Program-made: the position numbers and the translations under genes
Notes under the pieces: model-generated
Database searches by the model: none
Seen by the model: only the letters and a program-made list of their open reading frames with translations
What the model was told of the DNA's origin: nothing
Part shown: one piece after another, positions 21,673-30,586 of the stretch
Layout of the letters: each line of letters opens with the position of its first letter
How positions within the stretch are numbered: position 1 is the stretch's first letter
DNA from: an uncultured Cohaesibacter sp.
Lineage (GTDB): Bacteria > Pseudomonadota > Alphaproteobacteria > Rhizobiales > Cohaesibacteraceae
NCBI RefSeq assembly: GCF_963667045.1
Contig: NZ_OY762934.1
Span: 4,594,501 to 4,658,500 of the forward strand
Direction of reading: 5' to 3'
Length of the DNA: 64,000 nt

Positions 21673-24600
21673 CTGAATAGTCTGTACTTCACGATTGGTG
21701 GATCGATCTTGCTGGCGCTTGTCATTGCGCTGGTCGGGCCTCTGTTTGTCGACTGGACATCCTATCGTGCCGCGTTCGAGCGCGAGGCTACGGCGGCCCT
21801 CGGTCAGCCGGTGCATGTGCTGGGCGATGCCGACATGCAGATCCTGCCGATGCCGCGCCTGCATTTCGAGAGTGTACACGTGGGGCCTGACGAACAATCC
21901 CCCATTCTCACTGTCGATGCCTTTGACATGCGGGTCGAACTGTTTCCACTGGTGCAGGGCAAGATTGAGGTCGTGGACATGACCCTCAGCAACCCGTCCC
22001 TGAAGCTGGAAGTGGATGAAAAGGGCCGGTTCGACTGGCGACGTGAGAGCGGCAGGCTCTGGGATCTCGACATGGAGAAGATCCGCCTCAATGATGTGCG
22101 GATCGAAAACGGACGGATCGATTTTAGCGACAAGAGCACCGGACGCAGCAAGGCGATCACCGGGCTTAATGGTGCGCTGGAAGCGCGCTCGCTGATCGGT
22201 CCCTACAAGATAGAAACCTCTTTCCGGATGGATGGCGAGCCCTATTCGCTGATGCTGTCAACGGGGGCTGCCAGCGCTGAAGGCATGCGCGTCAAGAGCC
22301 TTTTGACCCCGGCCAATTTTGCGGTTTCCCTTGCCATGGACGGCAATGTCAAGGAAGGGGAGGACGAGCGCTTCCACTATATTGGAACGACAGAGATCTC
22401 CAATGCCATCGAAGGGGCCGAGGGGTCGGTGACGCCATGGTCGCTTTCCGGTAGTAGCGACCTGACCGCGTCGTCACTGGTCTTGCCGAAATTCGAGTTC
22501 TCACACGGGCCGGTGGATCATGCCTATCGCCTCAATGGTGCGGGGACGGTGGATTTCGGTGCCAATCCGCGCTTTGATGTTGTGGTATCGTCGCGCCAGC
22601 TCGATTTTGACCGGGCGCTGGGTGAGGGCCCGAATGCGCCGATCAATCTTCAGGAGGGGATCTCCAGACTAGCCGAAGCCCTTGTTCACATGCCTCTGCC
22701 GGGCATTCCGGGACATGTCGGCTTTGACGTCCCCGGTGTGATCCTTGGCGGCGGTGTGATCCGGGATCTGCAGTTTGATGCCGAACTGGTCGGCTCGGCC
22801 TGGCGCATTGATGAACTGACTGCGGATCTGCCGGGGCAGACGACTGTCTCGCTGTCTGGCCTGTTCTCGCGCCAGATCGACAGTGGTGGCCAGCATCACG
22901 GCTTTGAGGGGCAGGCGCGGATCCGCTCCGATCAGCCTGCCGCCTTCTCGAAATGGTGGCTCAAGGATGCACCGACCAGCGGTCAGTTGAAGCCCTTTGA
23001 TATGAGCGGGCAGCTGCTCGTCAAATCGGACCGGATCCAGATTTCCGATCTCGACATTTTCATGGATGGTGACCGGGCCTCCGGCTTTATCGACTGGTAC
23101 GCCGGTCAGCAGGGCGCTGATGGCAAGGGCGATGCGCTCGCGATCAATCTTGACGCAGAGCGGATCGATCTGGACGCAGTCATGGGCTTCGGTTCGCTTC
23201 TGCTCAACAATTCCACCGGCAAGGCCGCGCCCTTGCGCGATATTGCGCTTGATATCGAAACCCGCAGCCTGTCGGCAGGGGATTTCGAAGGCAAAACCCT
23301 CAGTGCCAAGCTGCATCTGGCAGAAGGTGGTGTCGAGATTGACCATCTGAGCGTTGACGATTTTGCCGGGGCCACCATTTCCGCCAGTGGTGTCCTGAAG
23401 GATCTTGCCAACAAGCCGAACGGGCGTATTACGGGCAAGGTCAGCGCCGCCGATCTGGAAGGACTGTCCGCGCTGATCAAGCGCTTGCTACCCGATCAGC
23501 CGGTCGCCGACTGGCTGGCTGGCAAGCAGGATGTCATGTCGCCTGCGGACCTTTCCTTCACCATCGCCGGAGGCAATGCCGATCACGGCCTGACGGTGAA
23601 ACTGGAGGGCATGCTTGGCGGAGGGCGGGGCTCGCTCGAGGGCTCGCTGGACGGGCCGCTGGATGATTGGGCCAAGGGCAAGCTTTCGCTCGGCGCCAAA
23701 CTTGACAATCCGGATGGCCAGAAGCTCTTGAGTCTGATTGGTCTTGGTCACGGTCTGGTCGATCTGCCTGCGCTGTCGGCATCGCTGTCTCTGGACGGCG
23801 TTCTGGCGGACGGTGCAACGGTCGCCGTCTCGCTCCGGTCGGACGACGGCGCACTCGATTACAAGGGCAGCCTGCAAGCGGCGCCGGGGTCTGGCACGGC
23901 TCAGGGCCTCGAAACCAGCGGTGATCTCAGTTTCAAGACCGATGATCTGGCACCCTATCTGATGTCGACCGGTGTATCCCTGAGCAACCCCGGCGAGGCG
24001 TTGCCGGTTTCGCTTGTCGCGGCGATCACCTTTGAAAAGGGCAACCTGTCTCTTGAGGGGATCAAGGGGCAATGGGATGAACAGCCGGTGTCCGGAACGC
24101 TCACCCTCACGCAGATCGCCAAAAGTCGCCAGCTCAAGGGATCCCTTGAACTGGGGGACATGGACGGCATCTGGCTTGGCGAGACGGTTCTAGGTGCAGG
24201 GCGCCTGACCTCCGTTGGCAGCGGCTGGCCGGACTTGCCGTTCATCGCGCCCGTTGCCACGGGTGACGACCTGCCGATCAAGCTGGATGTGGCAATCAAG
24301 GCGCGTAGTCTGGAGCTGGCCGCTCCCTATATCTTCCAGCAGCCATCCTTCACCCTTGTCTGGCAGGATGCCGGGCTTTCTGTGCGTGATTTCAAGGGGT
24401 TGCTGCAAGGCGGCAAGGTGAGTGGCGGGCTTGATCTCGACAATGTCGAGGGCGAGGCTGTTCTCAAAACCCATATCCGCCTCGACGGGGCGGCACTTGC
24501 GCCGCTCATCTGGGAACGGGACGGGCGCGCAGTGGCGCGCGGGCAGGTTGATGTCAATCTGGATGTCGAAAGCCAGGGCCGCTCCATGGCCGGGGTTGTC

Positions 24601-25770
24601 TCCGGTCTGTCGGGGACTGGTACCTTTGCGCTGCGCGACGCGGTGCTGAACTATATCAATCCGCAGGCATTTGCTCAGGTGGTGCGGGCGGTTGATGCGG
24701 GCATGGAGCTCAAGGATACGGACATCCGCAAGGTGTTCCTCTCCCACATGGACGCCGGATCGACGGATGTCAAACGGATGGAAGGCACCTTCGTCATTGC
24801 CGGCGGTGCCTTGCGGGCCAGCAACATCGAGGCTGATGCCGAAATTCTCAAGTCGCGGGGCAACCTGATGATCGATCTGTCCAATCAGACGCTGGATGGT
24901 GACTGGTCGATCAAGGTGGAGCCAGCCAGGGAAGATGCGGTGACAGGTGCCCAGCCTGAAGTCGGCCTGTCTTTCTCCGGCCCGCTCGCCGCGCCCAAGC
25001 GCATGGTTGATGTGGCGCCGTTCACCGGTTATCTCACCATCCGCGCTTTCGAGCGAGAGGTGGATCGGGTCGAAAAGCTGCAGGCTGATATTCTGGAAAA
25101 GGACCGCATGCGGCGTCTGCTGCGGCTTTATCGCGAGCAGGCAAAGCATCGTGAAGACGAGCGTCTTGCTGCCGAACAGGCCGTGATAGAGGCCCAAAAG
25201 GCGGCTGAAGAAGCGGGTGCGAAGAAGGCTGCCGAGGCAAAGGCCGCCCAGCAGGCGGCTGCAGCGCGGGCCAAGGCGGAGCAGAAAGCTGCTGCTCGGG
25301 CCGAAGCTGCAAGGAAAGCCGCCGAACAGAAGGCTCTTGAGGCAGAACAGGCAAGACAGCGGGCCGAAGCCGAAGCGCAGAAGGTGGAAGCTGCCAGACG
25401 CCAGGCCGAAAAACTGGCCGAAGAAGCGCGCAAGGCTGAAGAGGAGGCCCGCCGCCTCAAGGCCCTGCAACAACAGCAGGGTAGTGATCAGCCCCCCGTG
25501 GAACCGGAGATCAAGTCCGGTGGGATCGTTATCAGGCCGCTGGAAGATCTGACGGCGACGCCATCCCCTGTGACACCGACTCCGGTGACGCCATCCCCTG
25601 TGACACCGTTGCAGCTTGAACCGATCGTTCCGGAAGAAACCTACATTCCGCTGCCCGAAAGGCTGCCCGTGTTGCCAAGGGACAGGGTGGTGCCTTCGCT
25701 CGATCAGGGGATCTCACTGCCGTTTACGGACAAGGATCTGTCGTCGGACTATATCATCCAGAATTATTGA
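21673..25770 (+). CDS. AsmA-family envelope protein with TolA-like C-terminal extension
   Basis: Large AsmA-like protein, about 1365 residues. Family members are inner-membrane anchored with a long periplasmic domain linked to outer-membrane lipid homeostasis. The N-terminus reads as one transmembrane segment followed by GPLFVDWTSYRAAFEREA, typical of rhizobial AsmA. The frame has no ATG, GTG or TTG before 21,709, and starting there would cut the membrane segment. CTG at 21,673 is preceded at 8 bases by AGGGGG and is proposed as the start. The C-terminal part (about residues 1130-1270) is an Ala/Glu/Lys-rich coiled coil like TolA, then a Pro-rich tail with PSPVTP repeats. Confidence 0.85.
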   Translation: MNSLYFTIGGSILLALVIALVGPLFVDWTSYRAAFEREATAALGQPVHVLGDADMQILPMPRLHFESVHVGPDEQSPILTVDAFDMRVELFPLVQGKIEVVDMTLSNPSLKLEVDEKGRFDWRRESGRLWDLDMEKIRLNDVRIENGRIDFSDKSTGRSKAITGLNGALEARSLIGPYKIETSFRMDGEPYSLMLSTGAASAEGMRVKSLLTPANFAVSLAMDGNVKEGEDERFHYIGTTEISNAIEGAEGSVTPWSLSGSSDLTASSLVLPKFEFSHGPVDHAYRLNGAGTVDFGANPRFDVVVSSRQLDFDRALGEGPNAPINLQEGISRLAEALVHMPLPGIPGHVGFDVPGVILGGGVIRDLQFDAELVGSAWRIDELTADLPGQTTVSLSGLFSRQIDSGGQHHGFEGQARIRSDQPAAFSKWWLKDAPTSGQLKPFDMSGQLLVKSDRIQISDLDIFMDGDRASGFIDWYAGQQGADGKGDALAINLDAERIDLDAVMGFGSLLLNNSTGKAAPLRDIALDIETRSLSAGDFEGKTLSAKLHLAEGGVEIDHLSVDDFAGATISASGVLKDLANKPNGRITGKVSAADLEGLSALIKRLLPDQPVADWLAGKQDVMSPADLSFTIAGGNADHGLTVKLEGMLGGGRGSLEGSLDGPLDDWAKGKLSLGAKLDNPDGQKLLSLIGLGHGLVDLPALSASLSLDGVLADGATVAVSLRSDDGALDYKGSLQAAPGSGTAQGLETSGDLSFKTDDLAPYLMSTGVSLSNPGEALPVSLVAAITFEKGNLSLEGIKGQWDEQPVSGTLTLTQIAKSRQLKGSLELGDMDGIWLGETVLGAGRLTSVGSGWPDLPFIAPVATGDDLPIKLDVAIKARSLELAAPYIFQQPSFTLVWQDAGLSVRDFKGLLQGGKVSGGLDLDNVEGEAVLKTHIRLDGAALAPLIWERDGRAVARGQVDVNLDVESQGRSMAGVVSGLSGTGTFALRDAVLNYINPQAFAQVVRAVDAGMELKDTDIRKVFLSHMDAGSTDVKRMEGTFVIAGGALRASNIEADAEILKSRGNLMIDLSNQTLDGDWSIKVEPAREDAVTGAQPEVGLSFSGPLAAPKRMVDVAPFTGYLTIRAFEREVDRVEKLQADILEKDRMRRLLRLYREQAKHREDERLAAEQAVIEAQKAAEEAGAKKAAEAKAAQQAAAARAKAEQKAAARAEAARKAAEQKALEAEQARQRAEAEAQKVEAARRQAEKLAEEARKAEEEARRLKALQQQQGSDQPPVEPEIKSGGIVIRPLEDLTATPSPVTPTPVTPSPVTPLQLEPIVPEETYIPLPERLPVLPRDRVVPSLDQGISLPFTDKDLSSDYIIQNY

Positions 25771-25817
25771 GCCGTCGCGATTGGCTGTTGCGTTTCAATT
25801 CAAGGCCGAAGTCTGGG

Positions 25818-26078
25818 CTATTGGCTGGCAGACCGGAAGGGAAGGGCGCCTTCTTGCGGGATCTGCGCCTTGTAATAGTCCAGAACGGCAATGCGGATGG
25901 CTGAGGACAGGTTGTTGATGCCACGTTCCTTGTCGATCTGGCGAATGATGTCGGCCAGAGACTTGTTGCGGCTGTCGGCGAGGGTCTTGAGACCCTGCCA
26001 GAATTCATCTTCAAGGGAAATGGATGTGCGATGGCCTGCAATGGTCACGGAATGCTTTTTCATGGCCCCGTCAATCAT
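25818..26078 (-). CDS. Ribbon-helix-helix domain protein
   Basis: 86-residue protein with a short ribbon-helix-helix-type fold: KHSVTIAGHRTSISLEDEF, then helices ending in INNLSSAIRIAVLDYY. This fits the small RHH_4-type proteins of Rhizobiales, presumed DNA-binding regulators. The ATG at 26,078 overlaps the DUF4169 stop (ATGA), implying translational coupling; an alternative ATG lies 15 bases downstream. It is part of a minus-strand run with DUF4169 and sspB. Its target is unknown. Confidence 0.8.
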   Translation of the reverse strand: MIDGAMKKHSVTIAGHRTSISLEDEFWQGLKTLADSRNKSLADIIRQIDKERGINNLSSAIRIAVLDYYKAQIPQEGALPFRSASQ

Positions 26079-26293
26079 TCGCTCTCGTGGGTGTTGCCGG
26101 AAGGCGCCTTGTGCTCTGGCAGGTCTCGCTTGTGCCCGTCGAGGTGACGTTCGAGCTTGTCGGCTTCAAACTGCTGTTTGGTCTTTTCCGCCTTGGTTCT
26201 TCCAAAGCGAGCACGGTTGGTTTCTGCCTGCTTTTCCTTTTCGGCACGACCCTTGGCCTTGCGTGCTTGTCTGAGATTCACGACGTTGCCCAT
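26075..26293 (-). CDS. DUF4169 family protein
   Basis: 72-residue, highly charged protein beginning MGNVVNLRQARKAK, the signature N-terminus of DUF4169 proteins, followed by Lys/Arg/Glu-rich helix. Function unknown. It overlaps the ribbon-helix-helix gene by 4 bases and follows sspB by 40 bp on the same strand, a gene order I associate with Rhizobiales. Confidence 0.82.
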   Translation of the reverse strand: MGNVVNLRQARKAKGRAEKEKQAETNRARFGRTKAEKTKQQFEADKLERHLDGHKRDLPEHKAPSGNTHESE

Positions 26294-26333
26294 GGCGCAA
26301 TCACCCTGCTTTCATGCCTTCGCGATAGCGGCG

Positions 26334-26930
26334 TCACTTCTTGCGGAACGCATCCAGAGACACGACCTCTGCCCCTTCCTTGGACTTGTCAGCCTTGGAT
26401 TTGTCGGCGCTGTCAGCCTTTTTCTTGCTCTTTTCGGACGCAGTCTTGCCCCCGGAGGCTTCCTCGGACTGATCCTCTGGCATGGTGAAGGCTTCGTCGC
26501 CCGGAGCCATAACGGTCAGGATTTCATCGCCGTCATCACCGTCCTCGTCATCCAGATCCTCGTCTTCATCGTCCATCTCGATTTCAAACTGCAACGAGAA
26601 ATGCACGCTCGGGTCAATGAAGGTGATGATCGAGGTATAGGGAATATAGAGCTTTTCGGGGATGCCGTCGAAGGACAGGCCGATTTCGATGGCCTGATCG
26701 TTGGCCTGCAGATCCCAGAACTGGTGCTGCAGGACAATGGTCATGTCATCGGGATATTTTTCCAGCAGGCGCGGCGAAATGCGAACGCCGGGAGCCTGTG
26801 TATTGAAGGTAATGTAGAAATGGTGCTCGCCGGGAAGGCCTGTTCGGGCCACTTCAGTCAGCACCGTTTTCACTACGCCACGCAGGGCATCCTGTGCGAG
26901 GATGTCATACCTGATCAGGTCTTCACTCAT
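26334..26930 (-). CDS. sspB: ClpXP adaptor protein SspB (alphaproteobacterial type)
   Basis: Adaptor that delivers ssrA-tagged proteins to ClpXP. The start at 26,930 has a GGAGG site 5-6 bases upstream and gives 198 residues; an in-frame upstream ATG at 26,996 is rejected. The N-terminal SspB fold carries YDILAQDALRGVVKTVL and FYITFNTQAPGVRIS. The middle is very acidic (Asp/Glu runs). The C-terminus ends EVVSLDAFRKK, the ClpX-binding tail. The gene lies 75 bp downstream of the ssrA terminator, on the same strand. Confidence 0.95.
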   Translation of the reverse strand: MSEDLIRYDILAQDALRGVVKTVLTEVARTGLPGEHHFYITFNTQAPGVRISPRLLEKYPDDMTIVLQHQFWDLQANDQAIEIGLSFDGIPEKLYIPYTSIITFIDPSVHFSLQFEIEMDDEDEDLDDEDGDDGDEILTVMAPGDEAFTMPEDQSEEASGGKTASEKSKKKADSADKSKADKSKEGAEVVSLDAFRKK

Positions 26931-27004
26931 GAAGCCTCCAATAACTGGAATAATTTTTCGCCACAATGTCCGAGGCGAAGAATGAAAGTCAAGCAAACTA
27001 CTAG

Positions 27005-27029
27005 GAAAAATGTATCTGTCAGTCAGATA
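27005..27029 (-). terminator. Terminator downstream of ssrA
   Basis: On the minus strand TATCTG pairs with CAGATA around a 5-nt loop, followed by C, A and five T. It separates the tmRNA gene from sspB. Confidence 0.75.
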
Positions 27030-27049
27030 TCAACCGTTGCCACTTTATC

Positions 27050-27400
27050 CAGTCGCAAACTCGCGGTTCGGTGAGGGCTTCTGTTGCCAGGTGCCCCCGA
27101 ACCCCGCCTAACCGAGCATACCGGCCAGGGCTTTATGTGGCTAGTCGCACTGCTTAAGCAGCAGCGAGACGAGAGCCTGCATAGTTGTCATTTGCAACTA
27201 CTCAATTAGCCCGATAACGGTGGTACAATGCCGAGCAAAAACACGATCTTTACACCCTCGTCGATCCTATTTCGCCCCCAGCAAAAACACCGCCCGAACC
27301 GCCGGTTGGCGAAACGATGCTTTTGGTGGAGGCGCCGGGTACCGCCCCCGGGTCCGATAGGCTTATTACAAAGGCCATTTATTGCCATAGTCACTTGCGT
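27050..27400 (-). ncRNA. ssrA: tmRNA (ssrA), circularly permuted two-piece type
   Basis: Rescues stalled ribosomes and adds a degradation tag. On the minus strand the acceptor piece ends GCGCCTCCACCA, with the CCA at 27,324-27,326. The coding piece begins GGGGGCGAAATAGGATCGAC at about 27,280. GGGGGCG pairs with CGCCTCC to form a 7-bp acceptor stem including the G3:U70 pair that specifies alanine, and ATAGG pairs with CCTAT in helix P2. The tag frame (27,154-27,195) follows TAGTT and encodes ANDNYAGSRLAAA then TAA. The acceptor piece lies upstream of the coding piece, the permuted order known in alphaproteobacteria. Outer ends are approximate. Confidence 0.93.
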
Positions 27401-27661
27401 AACAACGCGAATATAGGGTGGCGTCTTGCAAATTTAAAGTGGGAAATCCGAACTATCCGCATGCTGTGCATTTCCCCTGTGGGTAGGTGCGTGCGGCGGG
27501 AGCAAGGTTGGGGAGGGGGAGCGGCGTGATATTCGCAGGTTCCCGGTCTTGTTTCTGTGCCGTCTGGCAAAGGGGGGGGCTCGCGGTGCTTCTGGCGTAT
27601 TCTATCAGACAAGAATCGTGTAACACCGGATCAAATGGCTGGTTTGGCGGAAGGGATCGAC

Positions 27662-28456
27662 ATGCAGACCTATCTGGATTTGTTGGCACATATCTTGGAA
27701 AACGGCACCGACAAGGGCGATCGTACCGGGACCGGTACGCGGTCGGTTTTCGGCTATCAGATGCGGTTCGACCTTTCCAGGGGCTTTCCGCTGCTGACCA
27801 CCAAGAAGCTGCACCTGCGCTCGATTATTCATGAGCTGTTGTGGTTTCTGGCCGGGGATACCAATATCGGCTATCTCAAGGAACACAAGGTCCGGATCTG
27901 GGACGAGTGGGCCGACGAAAATGGCGATCTGGGGCCGGTTTATGGCTATCAGTGGCGCTCTTGGCCAGCAAGGGACGGCAGCACGATCGACCAGATCAGT
28001 CAGCTCATCGCGCAGATCAAGACCAATCCGGACAGCCGTCGGCTGATTGTGACGGCGTGGAATCCGGCGGATGTCGACCGGATGGCGCTGCCGCCCTGCC
28101 ACTGCCTGTTCCAGTTCTATGTGGCCGACGGGCGGCTGTCCTGTCAGCTCTACCAGCGGTCGGCGGATGTGTTCCTCGGCGTTCCCTTCAATATCGCCTC
28201 CTATGCCTTGCTGACCATGATGGTGGCGCAGGTGTGCAATCTTCAGCCGGGTGACTTTGTGCACAGCCTTGGTGACGCGCATCTCTATTCAAACCATTTC
28301 GAACAGGCCCGGTTGCAGTTGACGCGTGCGCCGCGGCCTTTGCCGACCATGGCGATCAATCCCGACAAGCGGGACATCTTCGGATTTGTCTTCGAGGATT
28401 TCGAGCTCAAGGACTATGATCCGCATCCGCACATCGCCGCTCAGGTTGCGGTTTGA
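27662..28456 (+). CDS. thyA: Thymidylate synthase ThyA
   Basis: Converts dUMP to dTMP using methylene-tetrahydrofolate. The ATG at 27,662 has GGAAGGG upstream and gives exactly 264 residues, the standard length; the frame stays open upstream but those residues are not ThyA-like. Motifs: [13 protein letters not shown] near the N-terminus, catalytic Cys in [10 protein letters not shown], and the dUMP-binding [18 protein letters not shown]. folA follows after 9 bp, so the enzyme that recycles its dihydrofolate product is in the same operon. Confidence 0.97.
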   Translation: MQTYLDLLAHILENGTDKGDRTGTGTRSVFGYQMRFDLSRGFPLLTTKKLHLRSIIHELLWFLAGDTNIGYLKEHKVRIWDEWADENGDLGPVYGYQWRSWPARDGSTIDQISQLIAQIKTNPDSRRLIVTAWNPADVDRMALPPCHCLFQFYVADGRLSCQLYQRSADVFLGVPFNIASYALLTMMVAQVCNLQPGDFVHSLGDAHLYSNHFEQARLQLTRAPRPLPTMAINPDKRDIFGFVFEDFELKDYDPHPHIAAQVAV

Positions 28457-28465
28457 GGGGGCAGA

Positions 28466-28999
28466 ATGGTTCAGTCAACGTCTCCACGGGTGGTCTTTCA
28501 CTATGCGGTTGCCGACAATGGCGTGATCGGCAAGGACAATGACATGCCCTGGCACGTGTCGAGCGATCTCAAGCGCTTCAAGGACATGACCATGGGCAAG
28601 CCACTGATCATGGGGCGCCGCACTTTCGAGTCGATCGGACGGCCGCTGCCGGGGCGCAGCAATATTGTGGTAACGAGGGACGCTGACTTCCAAAGGGATG
28701 GCATTGTTGTGGTTTCCTCGATCGAGGAGGCCCTAGTCCGGGCCCGTACCATTGCAGAAGCCGATGGCGTCGACGAAATCGCGATCATTGGTGGCGGTTC
28801 CATCTATAATGCGCTGTGGGGCCGGGCGCAGCGACTTTATGTCACTCATGTTCACGCTGAGCCGGAAGGGGATACATTCCTGCCTGCCATAGATCCCGAG
28901 ATCTGGCAGGAAAACTCTCGTGCGCCAACGATCCAGAACCAGAATGACAGTGCGGCGATGACATTCGTGGTCTATGAACGCAAGGCACCGCTGGCGTAG
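28466..28999 (+). CDS. folA: Dihydrofolate reductase
   Basis: NADPH-dependent reduction of dihydrofolate to tetrahydrofolate. 177 residues with a GVIGKDNDMPWHVSSDLKRF N-terminal loop, the IMGRRTFESIGRPLPGR nucleotide-binding segment, and IAIIGGGSIYNALW. A GAGGGGGC site precedes the ATG. It is coupled to thyA. Slightly longer than the E. coli enzyme, normal for alphaproteobacteria. Confidence 0.96.
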   Translation: MVQSTSPRVVFHYAVADNGVIGKDNDMPWHVSSDLKRFKDMTMGKPLIMGRRTFESIGRPLPGRSNIVVTRDADFQRDGIVVVSSIEEALVRARTIAEADGVDEIAIIGGGSIYNALWGRAQRLYVTHVHAEPEGDTFLPAIDPEIWQENSRAPTIQNQNDSAAMTFVVYERKAPLA

Positions 29000-29447
29000 C
29001 CGATCAAGGGTCGATCACGGGATTGTCATGACCATGTTATTGGTTCGTCGTGGGACTGGCATCGCGTGTCACGAGGGCTGTTTGGAGCCGGAAACAGCCG
29101 GGAAGTGGCTGAACTGACAAGGGTCTTGAGGCATTCGAAAGTGGAAAGACGGTGCGAATGTCGCGCCATGTACCCAAAAGTCCAGTTTGGTCTTGATTTT
29201 GTGGCCAAGGGCACCCACCTTGTCTCCAAAGTCGCGTTTGCAACCTCGCTCGCTCATCCCTTATAAGATAGTCAGGCGAGGCGCTGTTTCAGACTTGTTA
29301 TGCAATGGGTTGGCTTCATTGTGGCGAGCATGTGTGGAAACGCGCCAAGACTTTAAAAATGGTCAACTTTTCTGTCCTAGGGTGCGCTCTGCCCGGCAGA
29401 GGGGTGGTTGAATGACAGATATCGGGTTCCTAACGTAAGGATTGATT
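29000..29447. other. Intergenic region between folA and hflK
   Basis: About 450 bp with no supported gene. It contains an 8-bp inverted repeat (GGCTGTTT at 29,076-29,083 and AAACAGCC at 29,092-29,099) without a T-run, possibly a folA 3' hairpin. It must contain the hflKC promoter, which I could not place confidently. Confidence 0.45.
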
Positions 29448-30584
29448 ATGCCTTGGAACAATCAGAATGGTGGTAACGGTGGCCCTTGGGGGGGCGGCGG
29501 TGGTGGCCGCAATGGCGGTCCATGGGGGCAAGGCCCTCAGAATTCCGGACCCAATCCACCAGATCTAGAGGAAATGATCCGCAGGGGACAGGAACGTCTC
29601 AAGAAAGCTTTTCCCGGCGGTGGCGGCACTGGTGGCGGCTCGCTCGGGCTCAAGGGTGCAGGTCTTCTGGCACTTGGCGCACTGGCCATCTGGATGGCAA
29701 CCGGCTTCTATACCGTCAAGGAAGGTGAGCTGGGTGTCGAGCTGGTTCTGGGGCAGCCTGTTGCCGTGTCCACATCCGGTCTGAACTACAATCTTCCCTA
29801 TCCGATCGGCCGCGCCGAGACGGTCAACGTTGACCAGATCCGTGACGTGACCATCGGTACCAAGGAATTCTCCAACCGGTCCGGCTCGATCCGCAGCCAG
29901 CATGTGCCTGAAGAAAGCCTGATGCTGACCGGTGACGAAAACATCATCGATGTGGTCTTCAAGGTTCAGTGGAACATCAAGGATCCGCAAGCCTATCTGT
30001 TCAATGTCGACAATCCGGAAGTCGCGGTCAAGCAGGTTGTGGAATCGGCCATGCGTGAAATCGTGGGTCGCAACACCATGGACGAAGTGCAGACCGGCGA
30101 CCGTGTTGCGATTCAGTTGGCGGCACGCGAGCTGACCCAGAAGATGCTCGACAAATATAACGCTGGTGTCAGCATCATTCAGGTGCAGCTGCAGGGTGTG
30201 GAACCGCCGGTCGAAGTTATCGATGCCTTCCGCGACGTGCAGACCGCCAAGGCGGACAAGGTGCGCATGCAGAACGAGGCTCAGGCCTATGCCAACAAGG
30301 TTGTTCCAGAAGCTGAAGGCCAGGCTGCCAAGATTCTGGAAGCTGCCAACGCCTATCGTGAACAGACCGTGGCAGACGCCAACGGTCAGGCGCAGCGCTT
30401 CACGCAGATTCTCGGTCAATATGAAAAGGCGCCTGTCATCACGCGCAAACGTCTTTATCTGGAGACAATGGAACGGGTTTTGGGTAAATCGGACAAGATC
30501 ATTCTTGACGGCAAAGCAGGCGGCGACACGGGTGTCGTACCTTATCTGCCACTCAATGAACTCAGCAAGAAAGCGGGGAACTGA
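29448..30584 (+). CDS. hflK: HflK, membrane regulator of FtsH protease
   Basis: SPFH-domain protein that forms the HflKC complex around FtsH in the inner membrane. The ATG at 29,448 has TAAGGAT upstream; 378 residues. The N-terminus is very Gly/Asn-rich, followed by one transmembrane segment (LLALGALAIWMATGFYTV), the SPFH/band-7 domain and a long helix with EAEGQAAKILEAA. hflC starts 2 bp after the stop, confirming the hflKC operon. Confidence 0.96.
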   Translation: MPWNNQNGGNGGPWGGGGGGRNGGPWGQGPQNSGPNPPDLEEMIRRGQERLKKAFPGGGGTGGGSLGLKGAGLLALGALAIWMATGFYTVKEGELGVELVLGQPVAVSTSGLNYNLPYPIGRAETVNVDQIRDVTIGTKEFSNRSGSIRSQHVPEESLMLTGDENIIDVVFKVQWNIKDPQAYLFNVDNPEVAVKQVVESAMREIVGRNTMDEVQTGDRVAIQLAARELTQKMLDKYNAGVSIIQVQLQGVEPPVEVIDAFRDVQTAKADKVRMQNEAQAYANKVVPEAEGQAAKILEAANAYREQTVADANGQAQRFTQILGQYEKAPVITRKRLYLETMERVLGKSDKIILDGKAGGDTGVVPYLPLNELSKKAGN

Positions 30585-30586
30585 TC

